From Pirellulaceae bacterium (lineage in GTDB: Bacteria > Planctomycetota > Planctomycetia > Pirellulales > Pirellulaceae), in NCBI GenBank assembly GCA_020852965.1, contig JADYZV010000181.1, positions 44,399-108,398 of the forward strand: a stretch of 64,000 bases of DNA. The letters run 5' to 3'. Shown here piece by piece: positions 52,683-62,276 of this stretch. A program made the position numbers and the translations under genes. Numbering within the stretch: the first letter of the stretch is position 1; each line of letters begins with the position of its first letter. The notes under the pieces were generated by a model. That model worked only from the letters and a program-made list of their open reading frames with translations. It did no database searches and was not told where the DNA came from.

Positions 52683-53903
52683 ATGCAAAACGTTATCGTC
52701 GACGAACCCTACCGGTTCATTCCGCCGCTCCATGGTGACTGGACGCCGTGGCTGATTCAAAAGCTGCACGTGATCGATTTGTACCTCAAGCGCGCTGAGG
52801 GAATCGAGTCGCACGAGGTGCGTGGCATCGAGCACCTGCGTGAAAGTCTGCAACGTGGCCATAGCGTGCTGTTGGCCCCCAACCACTGCCGCTATGCCGA
52901 TCCAATCGCGATTGGCTGGATTGCAAGACAACTCGATTTCTATATCTACTCGATGGCAAGCTGGCATTTGTTCAAGCAGAATCGATGGCAGGGGATCGCC
53001 ATGCGTTTATGTGGTGGCTTCAGCGTTTATCGTGAGGGAGTGGACCGACAATCGCTCAACACGGCCGTAGATATATTGGTGGCTGCCAAGCGTCCGTTGG
53101 TAGTCTTCCCCGAGGGAACAGTGTTTCGGTCCAACGATCGCTTGCAACCGTTGCTCGATGGAGTCGCGTTTCTCGCCAGGACAGCGGCCAAACGCCGGGC
53201 CAAGCACGATGGCGGAAAAGTAGTCATCCACCCCGTAGCTTTCAAATACTTGTTTCGTGGCGACCTGCATCAGTCGCTCGAGCCGGTAATGCAGCGACTC
53301 GAACACCGCTTAGCCCTCGATCGTATAGGCAACACTGCACCACTTCTCGAACGTGTTGAAAAACTGCTCAAAGCGCAATTGGCATTGCAGGAGATCAAGT
53401 TCTTGGGCGAGCCCCAATCGGGCGATTTCCAAGAAAGACAACACCGGCTAATTGAACACCTGCTCGGCCCGCTGGAGCGACAATGGCTGGGCCGAAACCT
53501 CGAAGAGTCCATTATGCCGCGAGTGAAACAATTGCGAACCGCGATCGTGCCCCGCTTGTTGTTGCCCGATATCACACAGGCGGAGAAGCTACGCCTGTGG
53601 TCGGAACTCGAAGACATCTATATGGCCCAGCAGATCGCTTCGCATCCGAGCGACTACCTGGACCAACCCACCGACACTCGTATTTTGGAAACGGTCGAAA
53701 GCATCGACGAGGATTTCACCGATCACGCACAGGTGCATCGTCCCCTGCACGCCATACTGGACGTTGGACCGGCGCTAGAAGTTGACACTCAACGCCCAAG
53801 CCGCGAAGGCCCCGATCCGTTGATGAACGATTTGTCCCATTGGTTGCGAAGTAGACTCGAAGCGCTGTCGCACGAAGCAAAACCTATAGGCAAGCACGCA
53901 TAA
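52683..53903 (+). CDS. PlsC-like glycerolipid acyltransferase
   Basis: A 1-acyl-glycerol-3-phosphate acyltransferase-type domain. The catalytic NHxxxxD motif is APNHCRYADP and the substrate motif is VVFPEGTVFR; VYREGVDR is the intermediate motif. It would transfer an acyl chain to a lysophosphatidate-like acceptor at the membrane. The chain of 406 aa is longer than PlsC (about 240): residues from about 225 on form an extra helical C-terminal part (LLERVEKLLKAQLALQEIKF, RLWSELEDIYMAQQIA) of unknown role. ATG at 52683 is preferred; the frame is open further upstream, but through the MITE. Confidence 0.83.
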   Translation: MQNVIVDEPYRFIPPLHGDWTPWLIQKLHVIDLYLKRAEGIESHEVRGIEHLRESLQRGHSVLLAPNHCRYADPIAIGWIARQLDFYIYSMASWHLFKQNRWQGIAMRLCGGFSVYREGVDRQSLNTAVDILVAAKRPLVVFPEGTVFRSNDRLQPLLDGVAFLARTAAKRRAKHDGGKVVIHPVAFKYLFRGDLHQSLEPVMQRLEHRLALDRIGNTAPLLERVEKLLKAQLALQEIKFLGEPQSGDFQERQHRLIEHLLGPLERQWLGRNLEESIMPRVKQLRTAIVPRLLLPDITQAEKLRLWSELEDIYMAQQIASHPSDYLDQPTDTRILETVESIDEDFTDHAQVHRPLHAILDVGPALEVDTQRPSREGPDPLMNDLSHWLRSRLEALSHEAKPIGKHA

Positions 53904-54145
53904 TTAGCCGCTTCTTCAGAAGCTCTGCGATATCGCAGAAGAGATGTGGTACGGCAGAAGAATGACATGCCATCGAGCGGCTCTCCCATCCGTGCTCCGG
54001 CCTTGCCATCCGTGCTAGCGAATGTCGCGAGCGGATTGCAAGACCTGTGAAAGCCTACCCATTGCTTGGGTGCCCAGAGGCACCTCGATAGGTCGGGATG
54101 TGACATACCGAGGTGATGAATCGATGCACAAGTTTCGAGTTTCAG

Positions 54146-55189
54146 TTATCGACCCTGTCCAATGGCCGCACCGATGCCAGCTCCAATCTGTCCACCCGCT
54201 TGGCCACCGATGGCCTGGCCGACAGCTCCACCGACGTTCGCACTCGGAGAATTGCCGCCTTGGACTCCCGCACCAAACGCGGCTCCCGAATGAATAGGCT
54301 GCTGACCGCCGATAGCTTGGCCAACGTTTCCACCAACATTCACCCCCGGATACGAACCGCCTTGAACTGCCGCACCGATACCGGCCCCGACTTGGGCGCC
54401 TGATTGACCACCGACAGCTTGGCCAACGGCCGCACCGACGTTCGCGCCCGCGTTCGCAGATCCGTTATAAGCGCTGCCATTGTTGTTCCAGTAGTTGCGG
54501 TAGCTGTTCTGATAGTCGTTGCTGTAAGCATTGCTATAGTCATTGTTCCAAACTCGATTGTTCCAAGTTTGATCGAGTGTATACGTGTTGCCATCGCTGG
54601 TATAACGCCGACCCGCTGTGTCAAAGTAGTACGGCCCGTGGTAGTTGCCCGTAGCGCCTAAGGCTCCTCGATAACCGGAAACTTGAGCCTGAGCTTGGCC
54701 GCTGGCATTTGCTTGGGAATTGGTGCCCCCTGCGGAATTGTACGGAACCCAGCTGCCGTTTTGCATGTAGGTCCAACCGCCGGTTTCTTGGTCTCCTTGC
54801 CAGTACCATTTGAGACCGTTGTAGTCGCGATACCGCCAACTGTCGTTGCCCTGTGCGGACCCGTTGGCCTGAACGTTGCCGAGGTTGGCTTCAGTTTGAA
54901 GGTTAGCGTTGGCTTGAACGTTGGTGTTACCTGACGGATTGCCGCCAGCCTGTGCGCTGAGGTTCGCCTCGCTGCCGTTTTGGGCATTTGCATTGGAAGC
55001 AGCCGCATTGACTCCCGACTCTACCTGAGCCGTCGCGTCCGCCTTGCCGGCTTCGACCTTTTGCGCCACTTCATTCTGAACATTGGCCTTTACCGTTGCC
55101 TGGGCATCCGTATTGACCTGAGCCGATACGATTCCCTGAATAGCGCAGGCGATCGCTATGATTGCGGCAAGTAGATTCATCTTGCGCAT
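54146..55189 (-). CDS. Secreted Gln/Asn/Ala-rich protein with glycine zippers
   Basis: A 347-aa exported protein of low complexity. Signal peptide: KMNLLAAIIAIACAIQGIVS with cleavage near SAQ. Residues about 25-125 are rich in Ala, Asn and Gln with short VQAN-like repeats. A compact aromatic segment follows (WRYRDYNGLKWYWQGDQETG, GGWTYMQNGSWVPYN) and then YHGPYYFDTAGRRYTSDGN. The C-terminal third is three glycine-zipper repeats of the form GANVGAAVGQAVGGQ. Such zippers can insert into membranes. ATG at 55189 is chosen because GGGAG lies nine bases upstream; the frame extends 8 codons further. No family recognised; a cell-envelope role is likely. Confidence 0.75.
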   Translation of the reverse strand: MRKMNLLAAIIAIACAIQGIVSAQVNTDAQATVKANVQNEVAQKVEAGKADATAQVESGVNAAASNANAQNGSEANLSAQAGGNPSGNTNVQANANLQTEANLGNVQANGSAQGNDSWRYRDYNGLKWYWQGDQETGGWTYMQNGSWVPYNSAGGTNSQANASGQAQAQVSGYRGALGATGNYHGPYYFDTAGRRYTSDGNTYTLDQTWNNRVWNNDYSNAYSNDYQNSYRNYWNNNGSAYNGSANAGANVGAAVGQAVGGQSGAQVGAGIGAAVQGGSYPGVNVGGNVGQAIGGQQPIHSGAAFGAGVQGGNSPSANVGGAVGQAIGGQAGGQIGAGIGAAIGQGR

Positions 55190-55658
55190 GTTTTGATTCT
55201 CCCGATTGTCCATGAGTTCGATGGAATGAGCCGCTCCTCCATCGGAGCTATTGATTCATCCACCCCATCGTTGATAGATGGAACACAGACGCATAAACCG
55301 TACCAGATTGAAAGCCAGATGCTTTTGGGCCAGTTTCGCTTGGGAGTTTTTGCAGCCTAGATCGAAGAGAACGCCGTTGTCTGCATTTTTGGCGGAATAA
55401 CGTTCCATTGCCGGCGAGCGCAACTTTTTTTAAGTTGCAAAGCGCAAGCTGATCGAAGTTCATGCAGGTCGATTGAACGCATGCCAGGGATGGGGCGTCA
55501 TCGCGCAGGCATTGGGAAGGGCAAGCGAAACGATGGATTACCACGGAAATACCCACTAAGCACCTCGACCTTCGTTACTTGCCTGTAGTCCAAACCTTAC
55601 CCAACGCAATAACTGGCTGACTATTGTTTCTGGTGAATTAACGGCTTACAATTGAGAA
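55190..55658. other. Intergenic stretch
   Basis: This 469-base gap between divergent genes has one small hairpin, GCAACTT-TTTTT-AAGTTGC (55420-55438), and no repeat of the families seen elsewhere in the window. I recognise no RNA gene or operator in it. Confidence 0.4.
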
Positions 55659-55892
55659 ATGATCAAAGCCTATAACGAGTTCGTTGACTTCATCGCCGCC
55701 GGTTCGACATCCGAAGCGGTTGTGAACTTCACGCCATCGAATGCGACGAAGGAATACGTTGCTGATCTAATACGACGTGAGAAGACGACTGGATTGTCCC
55801 CCGAGGAATCGTCTGAGCTTGAGCATTTTATGCAACTTGAACATATCATGCGATTAGCCAAGGCAAAAGCGCGGACGTTGACGAGCGAATGA
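55659..55892 (+). CDS. Small acidic protein coupled to an HNH nuclease
   Basis: A 77-aa soluble protein: AYNEFVDFIAAGSTSEAVVN, then NATKEYVADLIRREKTTGLS and SELEHFMQLEHIMRLAKAKA. The last part is a strong amphipathic helix. Similar small proteins occur before HNH genes in cyanobacteria and planctomycetes. The stop overlaps the start of the next gene by four bases (ATGA). The arrangement is that of a toxin-antitoxin or nuclease-inhibitor pair, but there is no direct evidence for such a role. ATG start, with only a weak GAGAA ahead. Confidence 0.75.
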   Translation: MIKAYNEFVDFIAAGSTSEAVVNFTPSNATKEYVADLIRREKTTGLSPEESSELEHFMQLEHIMRLAKAKARTLTSE

Positions 55893-56362
55893 CATCTTAT
55901 GTTTCGGCGGAGTTTCGCCGACTTGTTCTGGAACGCTCTGGCAACCGATGCGAATACTGCCTGATTCATTCTGACGACACGATTTTTGGATGCCAGGTTG
56001 ATCACATAATTTCGGAGAACCATTTCGGCGTGACCAATACCGACAATCTGGCAATGGCATGCGCTTTCTGCAACCGATTCAAAGGGACTGACATCGGATC
56101 AATTGCTGTTTCCACTCGTGAATTTACGCGATTTTTCAATCCGCGAACGGATCGCTGGAACGAGCATTTTCGCTTCGATCAATTTCAAATCGCTTCGCTA
56201 ACACCAATTGGTGAGGTGATGCTTGCAATACTTCAATTCAACCAAGTTGATAGAGTATTGGAACGGCAGGTTTTGCACTTGGACGGACGATTCCCGCCGA
56301 AACCCCATCCGAAAACGGCAAAACCAATCCACAACGGTCGACGCTGGGCGCTATCAGTATAG
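55889..56362 (+). CDS. HNH endonuclease
   Basis: A 157-aa HNH nuclease. The zinc-type CxxC pairs are RCEYC and CAFCNRFKG; the catalytic HNH core is QVDHIISENHFGVTNTDNLA. It is followed by FNPRTDRWNEHFRFDQFQI, which is common in this family. The last 20 residues or so (PPKPHPKTAKPIHNGRRWAL) are encoded on the strand opposite to a membrane-protein reading frame and look like read-through into older sequence, not part of the nuclease. It is coupled to the small gene upstream. No modification enzyme lies nearby, so a restriction role is not supported. Confidence 0.88.
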   Translation: MTSYVSAEFRRLVLERSGNRCEYCLIHSDDTIFGCQVDHIISENHFGVTNTDNLAMACAFCNRFKGTDIGSIAVSTREFTRFFNPRTDRWNEHFRFDQFQIASLTPIGEVMLAILQFNQVDRVLERQVLHLDGRFPPKPHPKTAKPIHNGRRWALSV

Positions 56363-56571
56363 CTCAGGACGAGTGATGCCAGCAGCAGAAAGATCGACAG
56401 TGTAAATGCCAGCGTTGCCCAACCGTGTGACGCGTAGACCAATGCAATAAATGCGACGGCAACGCACGTCGTTACCGCCAATAGATGCGTGACAGAGAAT
56501 TGAATTGCTTTGCGCCTTAGCGTGAGACTTTCCTTGCAGACGCAGCGGGTTACGAATGCAATGTCGCCCAC
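56233..56571 (-). pseudogene. Probable truncated membrane protein gene
   Basis: The frame encodes two hydrophobic helices in planctomycete style: IQFSVTHLLAVTTCVAVAFI, then ALVYASHGWATLAFTLSIFL, and a further SAQRRPLWIGFAVFGWGFGG. The last segment has the look of a third helix that breaks off. The 3' part overlaps the end of the HNH gene on the other strand by about 130 bases, too much for two intact genes. The simplest reading is that the HNH pair entered here and cut off the end of this gene. It could also be an expressed short protein. Confidence 0.5.
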
Positions 56572-56594
56572 TGGTTCTAAACACTATTAATGCG

Positions 56595-57806
56595 CTACAA
56601 GAACTTTCGCGTTTTGCCTTGCACGCGATAGGGCAAGCCTTGAATGCGAATGAAGCCTTCGGCGTCGTCCTGATTGTAGGTTCCGCCCGCTTCCATGGTA
56701 GCGATCCCTTCGTCATACAGACTGTTCGGGCTACTGCGCTCCATCACGGTAACGTTACCTTTGTACAATCGCAATTTGACTTCGCCGGTAACGACTTGGT
56801 GAGATTGTTCGATAAAGGCCATCAGGGCTTGCATCTTGGCGGCGTACCAGAAGCCGTAGTAGACCATTTCGGAAACGACCGGCGAGAGCGTATTGCGCAG
56901 ATGCACCAGATCGCGATCGAGAGTGAGCTGTTCAATATGCGAGGCGGCTTCGTAGAGTAGCGTCATGCCGGGAGCTTCATACACTCCGCGGCTCTTCATG
57001 CCAACGAAGCGGTTCTCGATCACATCGATGCGCCCCACTCCATTGCGGCCGCCGATGTCATTGAGTTGGGTGACGATCTCCAGCGCGGAACACTTCTTGC
57101 CATTGACGCTGACGGGGCGCCCCGCTTCGAAACCGATGCTGACCTCTTCGGGTTTATCGGGAGCTTCCGCGGGACTGCAGGTCATGGTGAATTCGACGAT
57201 ATCGACTCCGCACACATCGAGCTGTTCAAGATCGCCCGCTTCGTAACTGATGTGCAATACATTTTCATCGGAGCTATAGGGCTTCTTGGCGGTGGCCTTT
57301 ACTGGAATTCCTTTCGCCTCGCAGAAAGCGATCATCTCGGTTCGGCCTGGGAACGACTCGCGCCACTCGGGGGTGCGCCAGGGGGCGTAGACTTTGATGT
57401 CGGGACGCAAGGCTTCAGCGGCCAGTTGGAAGCGGCACTGATCATTGCCTTTGCCGGTCGCACCGTGAACATAGACCTCCGCCCCCACTTCAGCCGCCAC
57501 ATCGAGAATAGCCTTGGAGATCAATGGCCGCGCAATGCTAGTTCCCAGCAGATAGGGCCCTTCGTACTTGGCTTGCCACATCAAGACGGGAAAGGCAAAA
57601 TCGCGGCATAGCTCCTCACGGGCATCGATCATGCGCACGCTCCTGGCACCAACCTTCAGCGCCTTATCTTTGATAAGCTGTCGATCTTCGCCCGGTTGCC
57701 CCAAGTCGACATAGACGGCGTGAACTTCGTAGCCACGGTCGATCAGCCAACCCAGCATGCAGGATGTATCGAGTCCCCCAGAGTAAGCCAGCACGCAGAC
57801 AGCCAT
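56595..57806 (-). CDS. argG: Argininosuccinate synthase
   Basis: Joins citrulline and aspartate with ATP in arginine synthesis. The P-loop-like ATP motif is LAYSGGLDTSCMLGWL at residue 6; EVYVHGATGKGNDQCRFQLA, YAPWRTPEWRESFPGRTEMI, SYEAGDLEQ and NDIGGRNGVGRIDVIENRFV follow. Length 403 aa is normal. Start at ATG 57806. It is a single gene, not in an arg operon; argH is not in the window. Confidence 0.97.
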   Translation of the reverse strand: MAVCVLAYSGGLDTSCMLGWLIDRGYEVHAVYVDLGQPGEDRQLIKDKALKVGARSVRMIDAREELCRDFAFPVLMWQAKYEGPYLLGTSIARPLISKAILDVAAEVGAEVYVHGATGKGNDQCRFQLAAEALRPDIKVYAPWRTPEWRESFPGRTEMIAFCEAKGIPVKATAKKPYSSDENVLHISYEAGDLEQLDVCGVDIVEFTMTCSPAEAPDKPEEVSIGFEAGRPVSVNGKKCSALEIVTQLNDIGGRNGVGRIDVIENRFVGMKSRGVYEAPGMTLLYEAASHIEQLTLDRDLVHLRNTLSPVVSEMVYYGFWYAAKMQALMAFIEQSHQVVTGEVKLRLYKGNVTVMERSSPNSLYDEGIATMEAGGTYNQDDAEGFIRIQGLPYRVQGKTRKFL

Positions 57807-58077
57807 AGCTCAAAAACCTTTATGCACTCAAAATGGAAAATTGTCGTAAACACTTGCGGAATGGTCAGCAATTGTCCCTGCCCCAAGCCGAATTGACAAC
57901 GGGCCTTCTTTCAACACCGCCAAGGATTATTCTGGAGGAATGGGAGATTTGTAGGTTGATTATCTCCGGGCTGACCAACCAGAGCTTCCTTCACCGACAT
58001 TTGCTCAGGTCAAGACAGATCACGCTCTGTACACCATTACCTATAAATCTCAATTCCGATCGAATTGAAAGCAGCAT

Positions 58078-58905
58078 ATGATACCGAAGCCAAACGACGC
58101 AGAGTTACAGCAATGGCTGGCTCTAGCCTGCGCGGGCGAACTGTCGTGGAGCGAGTTGGCCGAACGCTTGTTGCAGCTCGAATATACCGCCGGGTCCGCT
58201 CATCGGCCCGACATCGATCGCGGTAGACGCTGCGGTTTTGGCGAGGTGATTTTTGGTAGTGGCAAATCGGCCGAAGACATCGACTCGATCGCAAGACGAC
58301 TGCTGGAACACGGTCAGACGGAAGTCTTGGCGACACGCGTCGAGCCAGATATCGCGAAGCAACTTCAACTCAAATTCCCGCACAGCCACTTCGATACAGT
58401 GGCCAGAACCTTGCGCCTTGCGCGACAGCCGATCGTTGGCGTCGATGCAGGCGGCCAGCCCTCCCGAACAGCCTCCGCACCGTCGCCCAGCGTGATTGTT
58501 CTGACCGCTGGCAGTACCGATTTGCCTGTCGCCCGCGAAGCACTCGTTACGTTGCAGTGGATGGGAATCGCCACCGAGCTGATTTGTGACGTGGGGGTGG
58601 CGGGGCCCTACCGGCTACTCCCCCATCTGCAACGACTGCGTGCCTGCGTTTGCGTGGTGGTCGTAGCCGGCATGGAGGGCGCTTTGGCGAGTGTCGTCGG
58701 TGGCTTGGTCGCCGCCCCCATCATCGCCGTGCCTACCAGCGTTGGCTACGGTGCGAACCTACAAGGCATCACTACGCTGCTAAGCATGATCAGCAGTTGT
58801 GCTGCGGGTGTGACGGTCGTCAATATCGATGCTGGTTTTAAAGGTGGCTATGTGGCCGGCCTAATCGCCAGCCGAAACCAGCAGAAGGTTGGCCTGGACC
58901 GTTGA
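58078..58905 (+). CDS. larB: Nickel pincer cofactor carboxylase LarB
   Basis: LarB carboxylates and hydrolyses nicotinic acid adenine dinucleotide in making the nickel pincer cofactor of lactate racemase and its relatives. The C-terminal two-thirds is a PurE-like domain: [58 protein letters not shown] and [16 protein letters not shown]. The N-terminal part has [19 protein letters not shown], the usual start for the family. Length 275 aa. The partners larC and larE and any LarA homolog are not adjacent, so the pathway must be completed elsewhere. Confidence 0.9.
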   Translation: MIPKPNDAELQQWLALACAGELSWSELAERLLQLEYTAGSAHRPDIDRGRRCGFGEVIFGSGKSAEDIDSIARRLLEHGQTEVLATRVEPDIAKQLQLKFPHSHFDTVARTLRLARQPIVGVDAGGQPSRTASAPSPSVIVLTAGSTDLPVAREALVTLQWMGIATELICDVGVAGPYRLLPHLQRLRACVCVVVVAGMEGALASVVGGLVAAPIIAVPTSVGYGANLQGITTLLSMISSCAAGVTVVNIDAGFKGGYVAGLIASRNQQKVGLDR

Positions 58906-58927
58906 GTTCGAAACTCATCGAGGTTGA

Positions 58928-59320
58928 CTACTGCAGAGAGTTGATCGTGCACGTGCAACTGGCGGTGGCGATCAGCTTTTGCTGCTGGTCGAAGATGGTG
59001 GCTTCGACGAAACCGATTCGCAGACCTCGCGCGACGATCCGAGCTGTGGCGCGCAGACGAGATTTCTTGACAGGACGGATAAAATTGGTTTTCAACTCGA
59101 TGGTGGCAAAGCTGTGCTGATCGTCGAGCGTTCGACCAAAGGCGAGTCCCATAGTGGCATCGGCCAACAACGCCAATACACCTCCATGCACAAAACCCAT
59201 CGGATTGTGCATCCGTTCGTCCACTTCCAAAAAGACTTCCGTCTCACTGCCGCTGGCGGGCTGAACCTCCAAGCCGATCAAGCGACCGATCGGTGCCCAG
59301 GCAAGTGGATCGTTGTTCAT
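58928..59320 (-). CDS. PaaI-family hotdog thioesterase
   Basis: A small acyl-CoA thioesterase-type protein with the hotdog fold. The family motif is NPMGFVHGGVLALLADATMG (HGG with the catalytic acidic residue further on), followed by ATIELKTNFIRPVKKSRLRA and ARIVARGLRIGFVEATIFDQ. Length 130 aa is usual. It converges with larB, 22 bases apart. Substrate unknown; PaaI relatives cleave aromatic or medium-chain acyl-CoA. Confidence 0.88.
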   Translation of the reverse strand: MNNDPLAWAPIGRLIGLEVQPASGSETEVFLEVDERMHNPMGFVHGGVLALLADATMGLAFGRTLDDQHSFATIELKTNFIRPVKKSRLRATARIVARGLRIGFVEATIFDQQQKLIATASCTCTINSLQ

Positions 59321-59470
59321 AGAAAATGTGGTGCTTTTTTTCAGACAAACTCTACGTGCTGTGGACGCCAGACCGCAGGGGACTGCCGAATTATCAAGAT
59401 CGCTGCCGAGTTCTTTATCGCCTGGCGACGGTGGCTGCGGGGGTTCTCTACTCCGGGATTCGACGCCGCG

Positions 59471-61135
59471 CTAATAGCGAAGTTGCAAGCCTAGCCCCAG
59501 CGAGTTGATCCAGTAATTTCGCTCATTCAAACGCAGCGTCGGGTCGAGCGAACCGACGCGAGGATCGGACAAGTTGACCGCCAAGTTGTCGTTGATCTGC
59601 TGGCTGGCCTGGGCCACTTTGGGAACCATCATGTAGTTGTAACCCACCGTGAAATCGAGACCAGGTCGAAGCTGACAAGCGAGATTGATTCCCACTTCTG
59701 GGACAACGACAAAGGTATCGTCGACGAAGGGCTGATCGTTGGTATTGCGTGCCAACAGACCTTGAGTAGTGCTTTGCGACGTTCCATTGGCCGTGGTGGT
59801 AGTGGTACCGTTGATGTTGACCTTGCGCCGCAGATTCCCCAATCCGAGCCGGACAAGCGTTTCCAATTTCCAACAATTGATTTGTCGCGAGCTCATCAAA
59901 CCATAGGACATACCATTGAAATCGTTAGCCGTGCGAAAGGTGTCGCGGACCGCAATCGAATTGCCTTGCAAACCAGGCACATTGCCGGTGACTGTCGTAT
60001 TGCTGAAGATACTAAGGCTTTCATCGATCGACACGTGTTGATAACCGTACAACCAGTCGACACGAGTGAATCGGTCTTGATAGATCAACCGTTTGAGCGT
60101 CAGCTCCAAACCATCAAGCTTCGATTCCGTTGCCACAGATATATTCCCAATGGTGTCTCCAGGGAACGCGACCAACTGCGTGTTCTGCACAGACGCGGTC
60201 CCCGAAGTGTCTAGGAAAGGACGCGCGAGAATCGGAAATTGATTCGAACTGAAGTTGAACGTGTCGTCCTGGGTGCCGGCATTCCAATAGCGAAACATCA
60301 GCCCGTACCGCTGATCGGCAACGAGCCAAGTCGAAAAGGTTAACCGCAAGCCGGCGCGGGACTGATCATCGAGCTTGTCGACGCCCCCCAGCAAGGTCCG
60401 CGTTGTACTCCGCCCGAGTTCACCAGCTAGATCGGCGTCGGTGCCGTCCGGAGAGGTAGTGACCAGCGGCGGTGGGCCCATAGCGCGTCGCCAATACAGC
60501 GGCACTTCGGCGCGGACGCTCATGCGACACCACAGCGACAGCAGAGGGCCCCTGCCGGGCACACATGCCATCGAGGTGCAGGTAGGTGCCAGTTCCGAAT
60601 AGCCACCACACGACGAACAACCTGCACTGTAACAGCCCAGCAGACCACATTCGGAATAGCCGTCGGATTCGTAGTACGGTTCAGCGCCTACTTCGGAAGC
60701 GAACGAGGTGTCGCCACAGGAATCGCAGGGAGCAGTTTCCACCCCAGAATACGAATCCGAGTAAGAGTCAGGATAGGAGTCGTTATACGAGGCCGCAACC
60801 ACGTGGCCCGCACGATTTCGGCCTGACGAACGCTGCCCCGAAGAGGATTGAACCACAGCCGGACGACTACCCTGCGAACGCAGGGGAGCTTCGTCAACAT
60901 AGAGACTTCGCGTCGTCCGTCCACTGCGCAATTGCCCCGTGGCAGTACTACTTAGCCAGCCACAGAGACATAACGCAGTGAGCACGATTGGCAGATTGCA
61001 TGGAACGAAACGAAACCGCAGAGCAGCTTCCTTCAATGCCAGCAAATTGGTAGCAGCCAATTTTTCTGTAAACGACATGGTTTGGCTGGTAGCCCTCTCG
61101 ACCACTCGTAACAGATCGCAATAGCCCATCATCAT
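59471..61135 (-). CDS. BBP7 (DUF1551) outer-membrane beta-barrel protein
   Basis: A member of the BBP7 family of putative outer-membrane barrels typical of planctomycetes. A signal-like hydrophobic segment (NLPIVLTALCLCGWLSSTAT) follows a longer N-terminal lead. A low-complexity region has Tyr/Ser/Asp repeats (NDSYPDSYSDSYSG) and paired cysteines (CDSCGD, CGLLGCYSAGCSSCGG). The barrel starts near LSLWCRMSVRAEVPLYWRR and alternates hydrophobic strands to the final LGLGLQLRY, ending in an aromatic residue as outer-membrane barrels do. Start uncertain: ATG at 61135 follows AGGGGGGCGAG; ATG at 61078 would give a more normal signal peptide. Function unknown. Confidence 0.85.
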   Translation of the reverse strand: MMMGYCDLLRVVERATSQTMSFTEKLAATNLLALKEAALRFRFVPCNLPIVLTALCLCGWLSSTATGQLRSGRTTRSLYVDEAPLRSQGSRPAVVQSSSGQRSSGRNRAGHVVAASYNDSYPDSYSDSYSGVETAPCDSCGDTSFASEVGAEPYYESDGYSECGLLGCYSAGCSSCGGYSELAPTCTSMACVPGRGPLLSLWCRMSVRAEVPLYWRRAMGPPPLVTTSPDGTDADLAGELGRSTTRTLLGGVDKLDDQSRAGLRLTFSTWLVADQRYGLMFRYWNAGTQDDTFNFSSNQFPILARPFLDTSGTASVQNTQLVAFPGDTIGNISVATESKLDGLELTLKRLIYQDRFTRVDWLYGYQHVSIDESLSIFSNTTVTGNVPGLQGNSIAVRDTFRTANDFNGMSYGLMSSRQINCWKLETLVRLGLGNLRRKVNINGTTTTTANGTSQSTTQGLLARNTNDQPFVDDTFVVVPEVGINLACQLRPGLDFTVGYNYMMVPKVAQASQQINDNLAVNLSDPRVGSLDPTLRLNERNYWINSLGLGLQLRY

Positions 61136-61413
61136 GACTCGCCCCCCTGAGCAAGGCTTTTGAAAGCAATAACAGGAGCAGGCCACCAACGGCGTAGCTT
61201 CCCCTTTTACTGAAATCGGCTGTGCCGGTCAGGGTTGTTGAGTAGAGCTGGTAAGATTTTCCGATTAGCCAGAATTTACGGGCAGCACGCGAATTTGCCG
61301 TCCAAGGGACTCAATATGCCCAGGTTTACAAATATAGGAAACGCCGTCTCAAACCCGCACACATTTTCGTGCCCCATTTCCTTGCCATGGTATCCTACCC
61401 ACGCAAAACTTCA

Positions 61414-62070
61414 TTAGCGTAGCTCACCGGCCATATTGCTTTGCCAAATCTCGCCAGAGTTCATATCGAGGGCGGTGAGCCATCCGCCGCCGTAGCAATA
61501 AGTATCCAAACAGATCAAATGCCCAATATCAAATATCTCTCCATCCTGATCGTGCGTGTGCCCGACGACAGCCCGCTTGCCGCTGACATGTGGTGCTGGA
61601 GTAGAATCGGTCAACTTCTGCCAACGTAGCAGTTGCCGAGGTTGTTCGGCAAGCGCAAGCTGGGGATCGTAATTGGCATGTACGAAGAAATGTTCGTCGG
61701 TCTCGTAGTAGTCGAGCAACGAAGCGAAGAAATCGCGATGCTCCTTAGAAATGACATCCATGTCCCCCGCAAACCGGTAGGAATCGAGCGTTTCCACTCC
61801 GCCGTACTGCAACCAGCGATAGGGGGGCTGGCCGTCGCGCACCACATCGAGCATCATCTCTTCGTGATTGCCAAACAGCGGTACTAAATTGCATTGGGAC
61901 CTGAGTGCGATGAGCCGATCGATGACCCCCTTGCTGTCTGGGCCGCGATCGACGTAATCCCCCAAAGCCACGAAGGTATCGTCCGACTCAAGGCCTATCG
62001 TTGCTAAAATGGTATCTAGGGCCTGGGTGCATCCGTGGATGTCTCCGATGGCGATCAGACGTCCGCTCAT
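61414..62070 (-). CDS. Ser/Thr protein phosphatase (PPP/PphA type)
   Basis: A calcineurin-like metallophosphoesterase of 218 aa. The metal-site motifs are in order: GDIHGCTQALDTIL (GDxHG), VALGDYVDRGPDSKG (GDxVDRG), LFGNHEEMMLD (GNHE), FVHANYDP and VVGHTHDQDGEIF. The spacing fits the PphA/PrpA group of bacterial protein phosphatases. ATG at 62070 starts the family-like MSGRLIAIGDIHG; the frame extends upstream. It is divergent from a Ser/Thr kinase gene, 206 bases apart, which suggests that it may reverse that kinase's phosphorylations. Confidence 0.9.
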   Translation of the reverse strand: MSGRLIAIGDIHGCTQALDTILATIGLESDDTFVALGDYVDRGPDSKGVIDRLIALRSQCNLVPLFGNHEEMMLDVVRDGQPPYRWLQYGGVETLDSYRFAGDMDVISKEHRDFFASLLDYYETDEHFFVHANYDPQLALAEQPRQLLRWQKLTDSTPAPHVSGKRAVVGHTHDQDGEIFDIGHLICLDTYCYGGGWLTALDMNSGEIWQSNMAGELR

Positions 62071-62276
62071 ACGCTGCAGGTCAATTGAGGTTTGAGTGTG
62101 GTACTTGTAGTCAGCTTTAGTTACGATTGTTGTCGCGAGCTGGCAATTGGGCAAGAGTGGCGCCCAGCCCCTGAGTATTTGCCGGTCCGCCGTTGCTTGA
62201 TCCCGACGTACTACTTCCTACTTCCACCGCTTACTTCCACTACTTTTTCCACCACGCACCCCTTGCGAACATCCCG

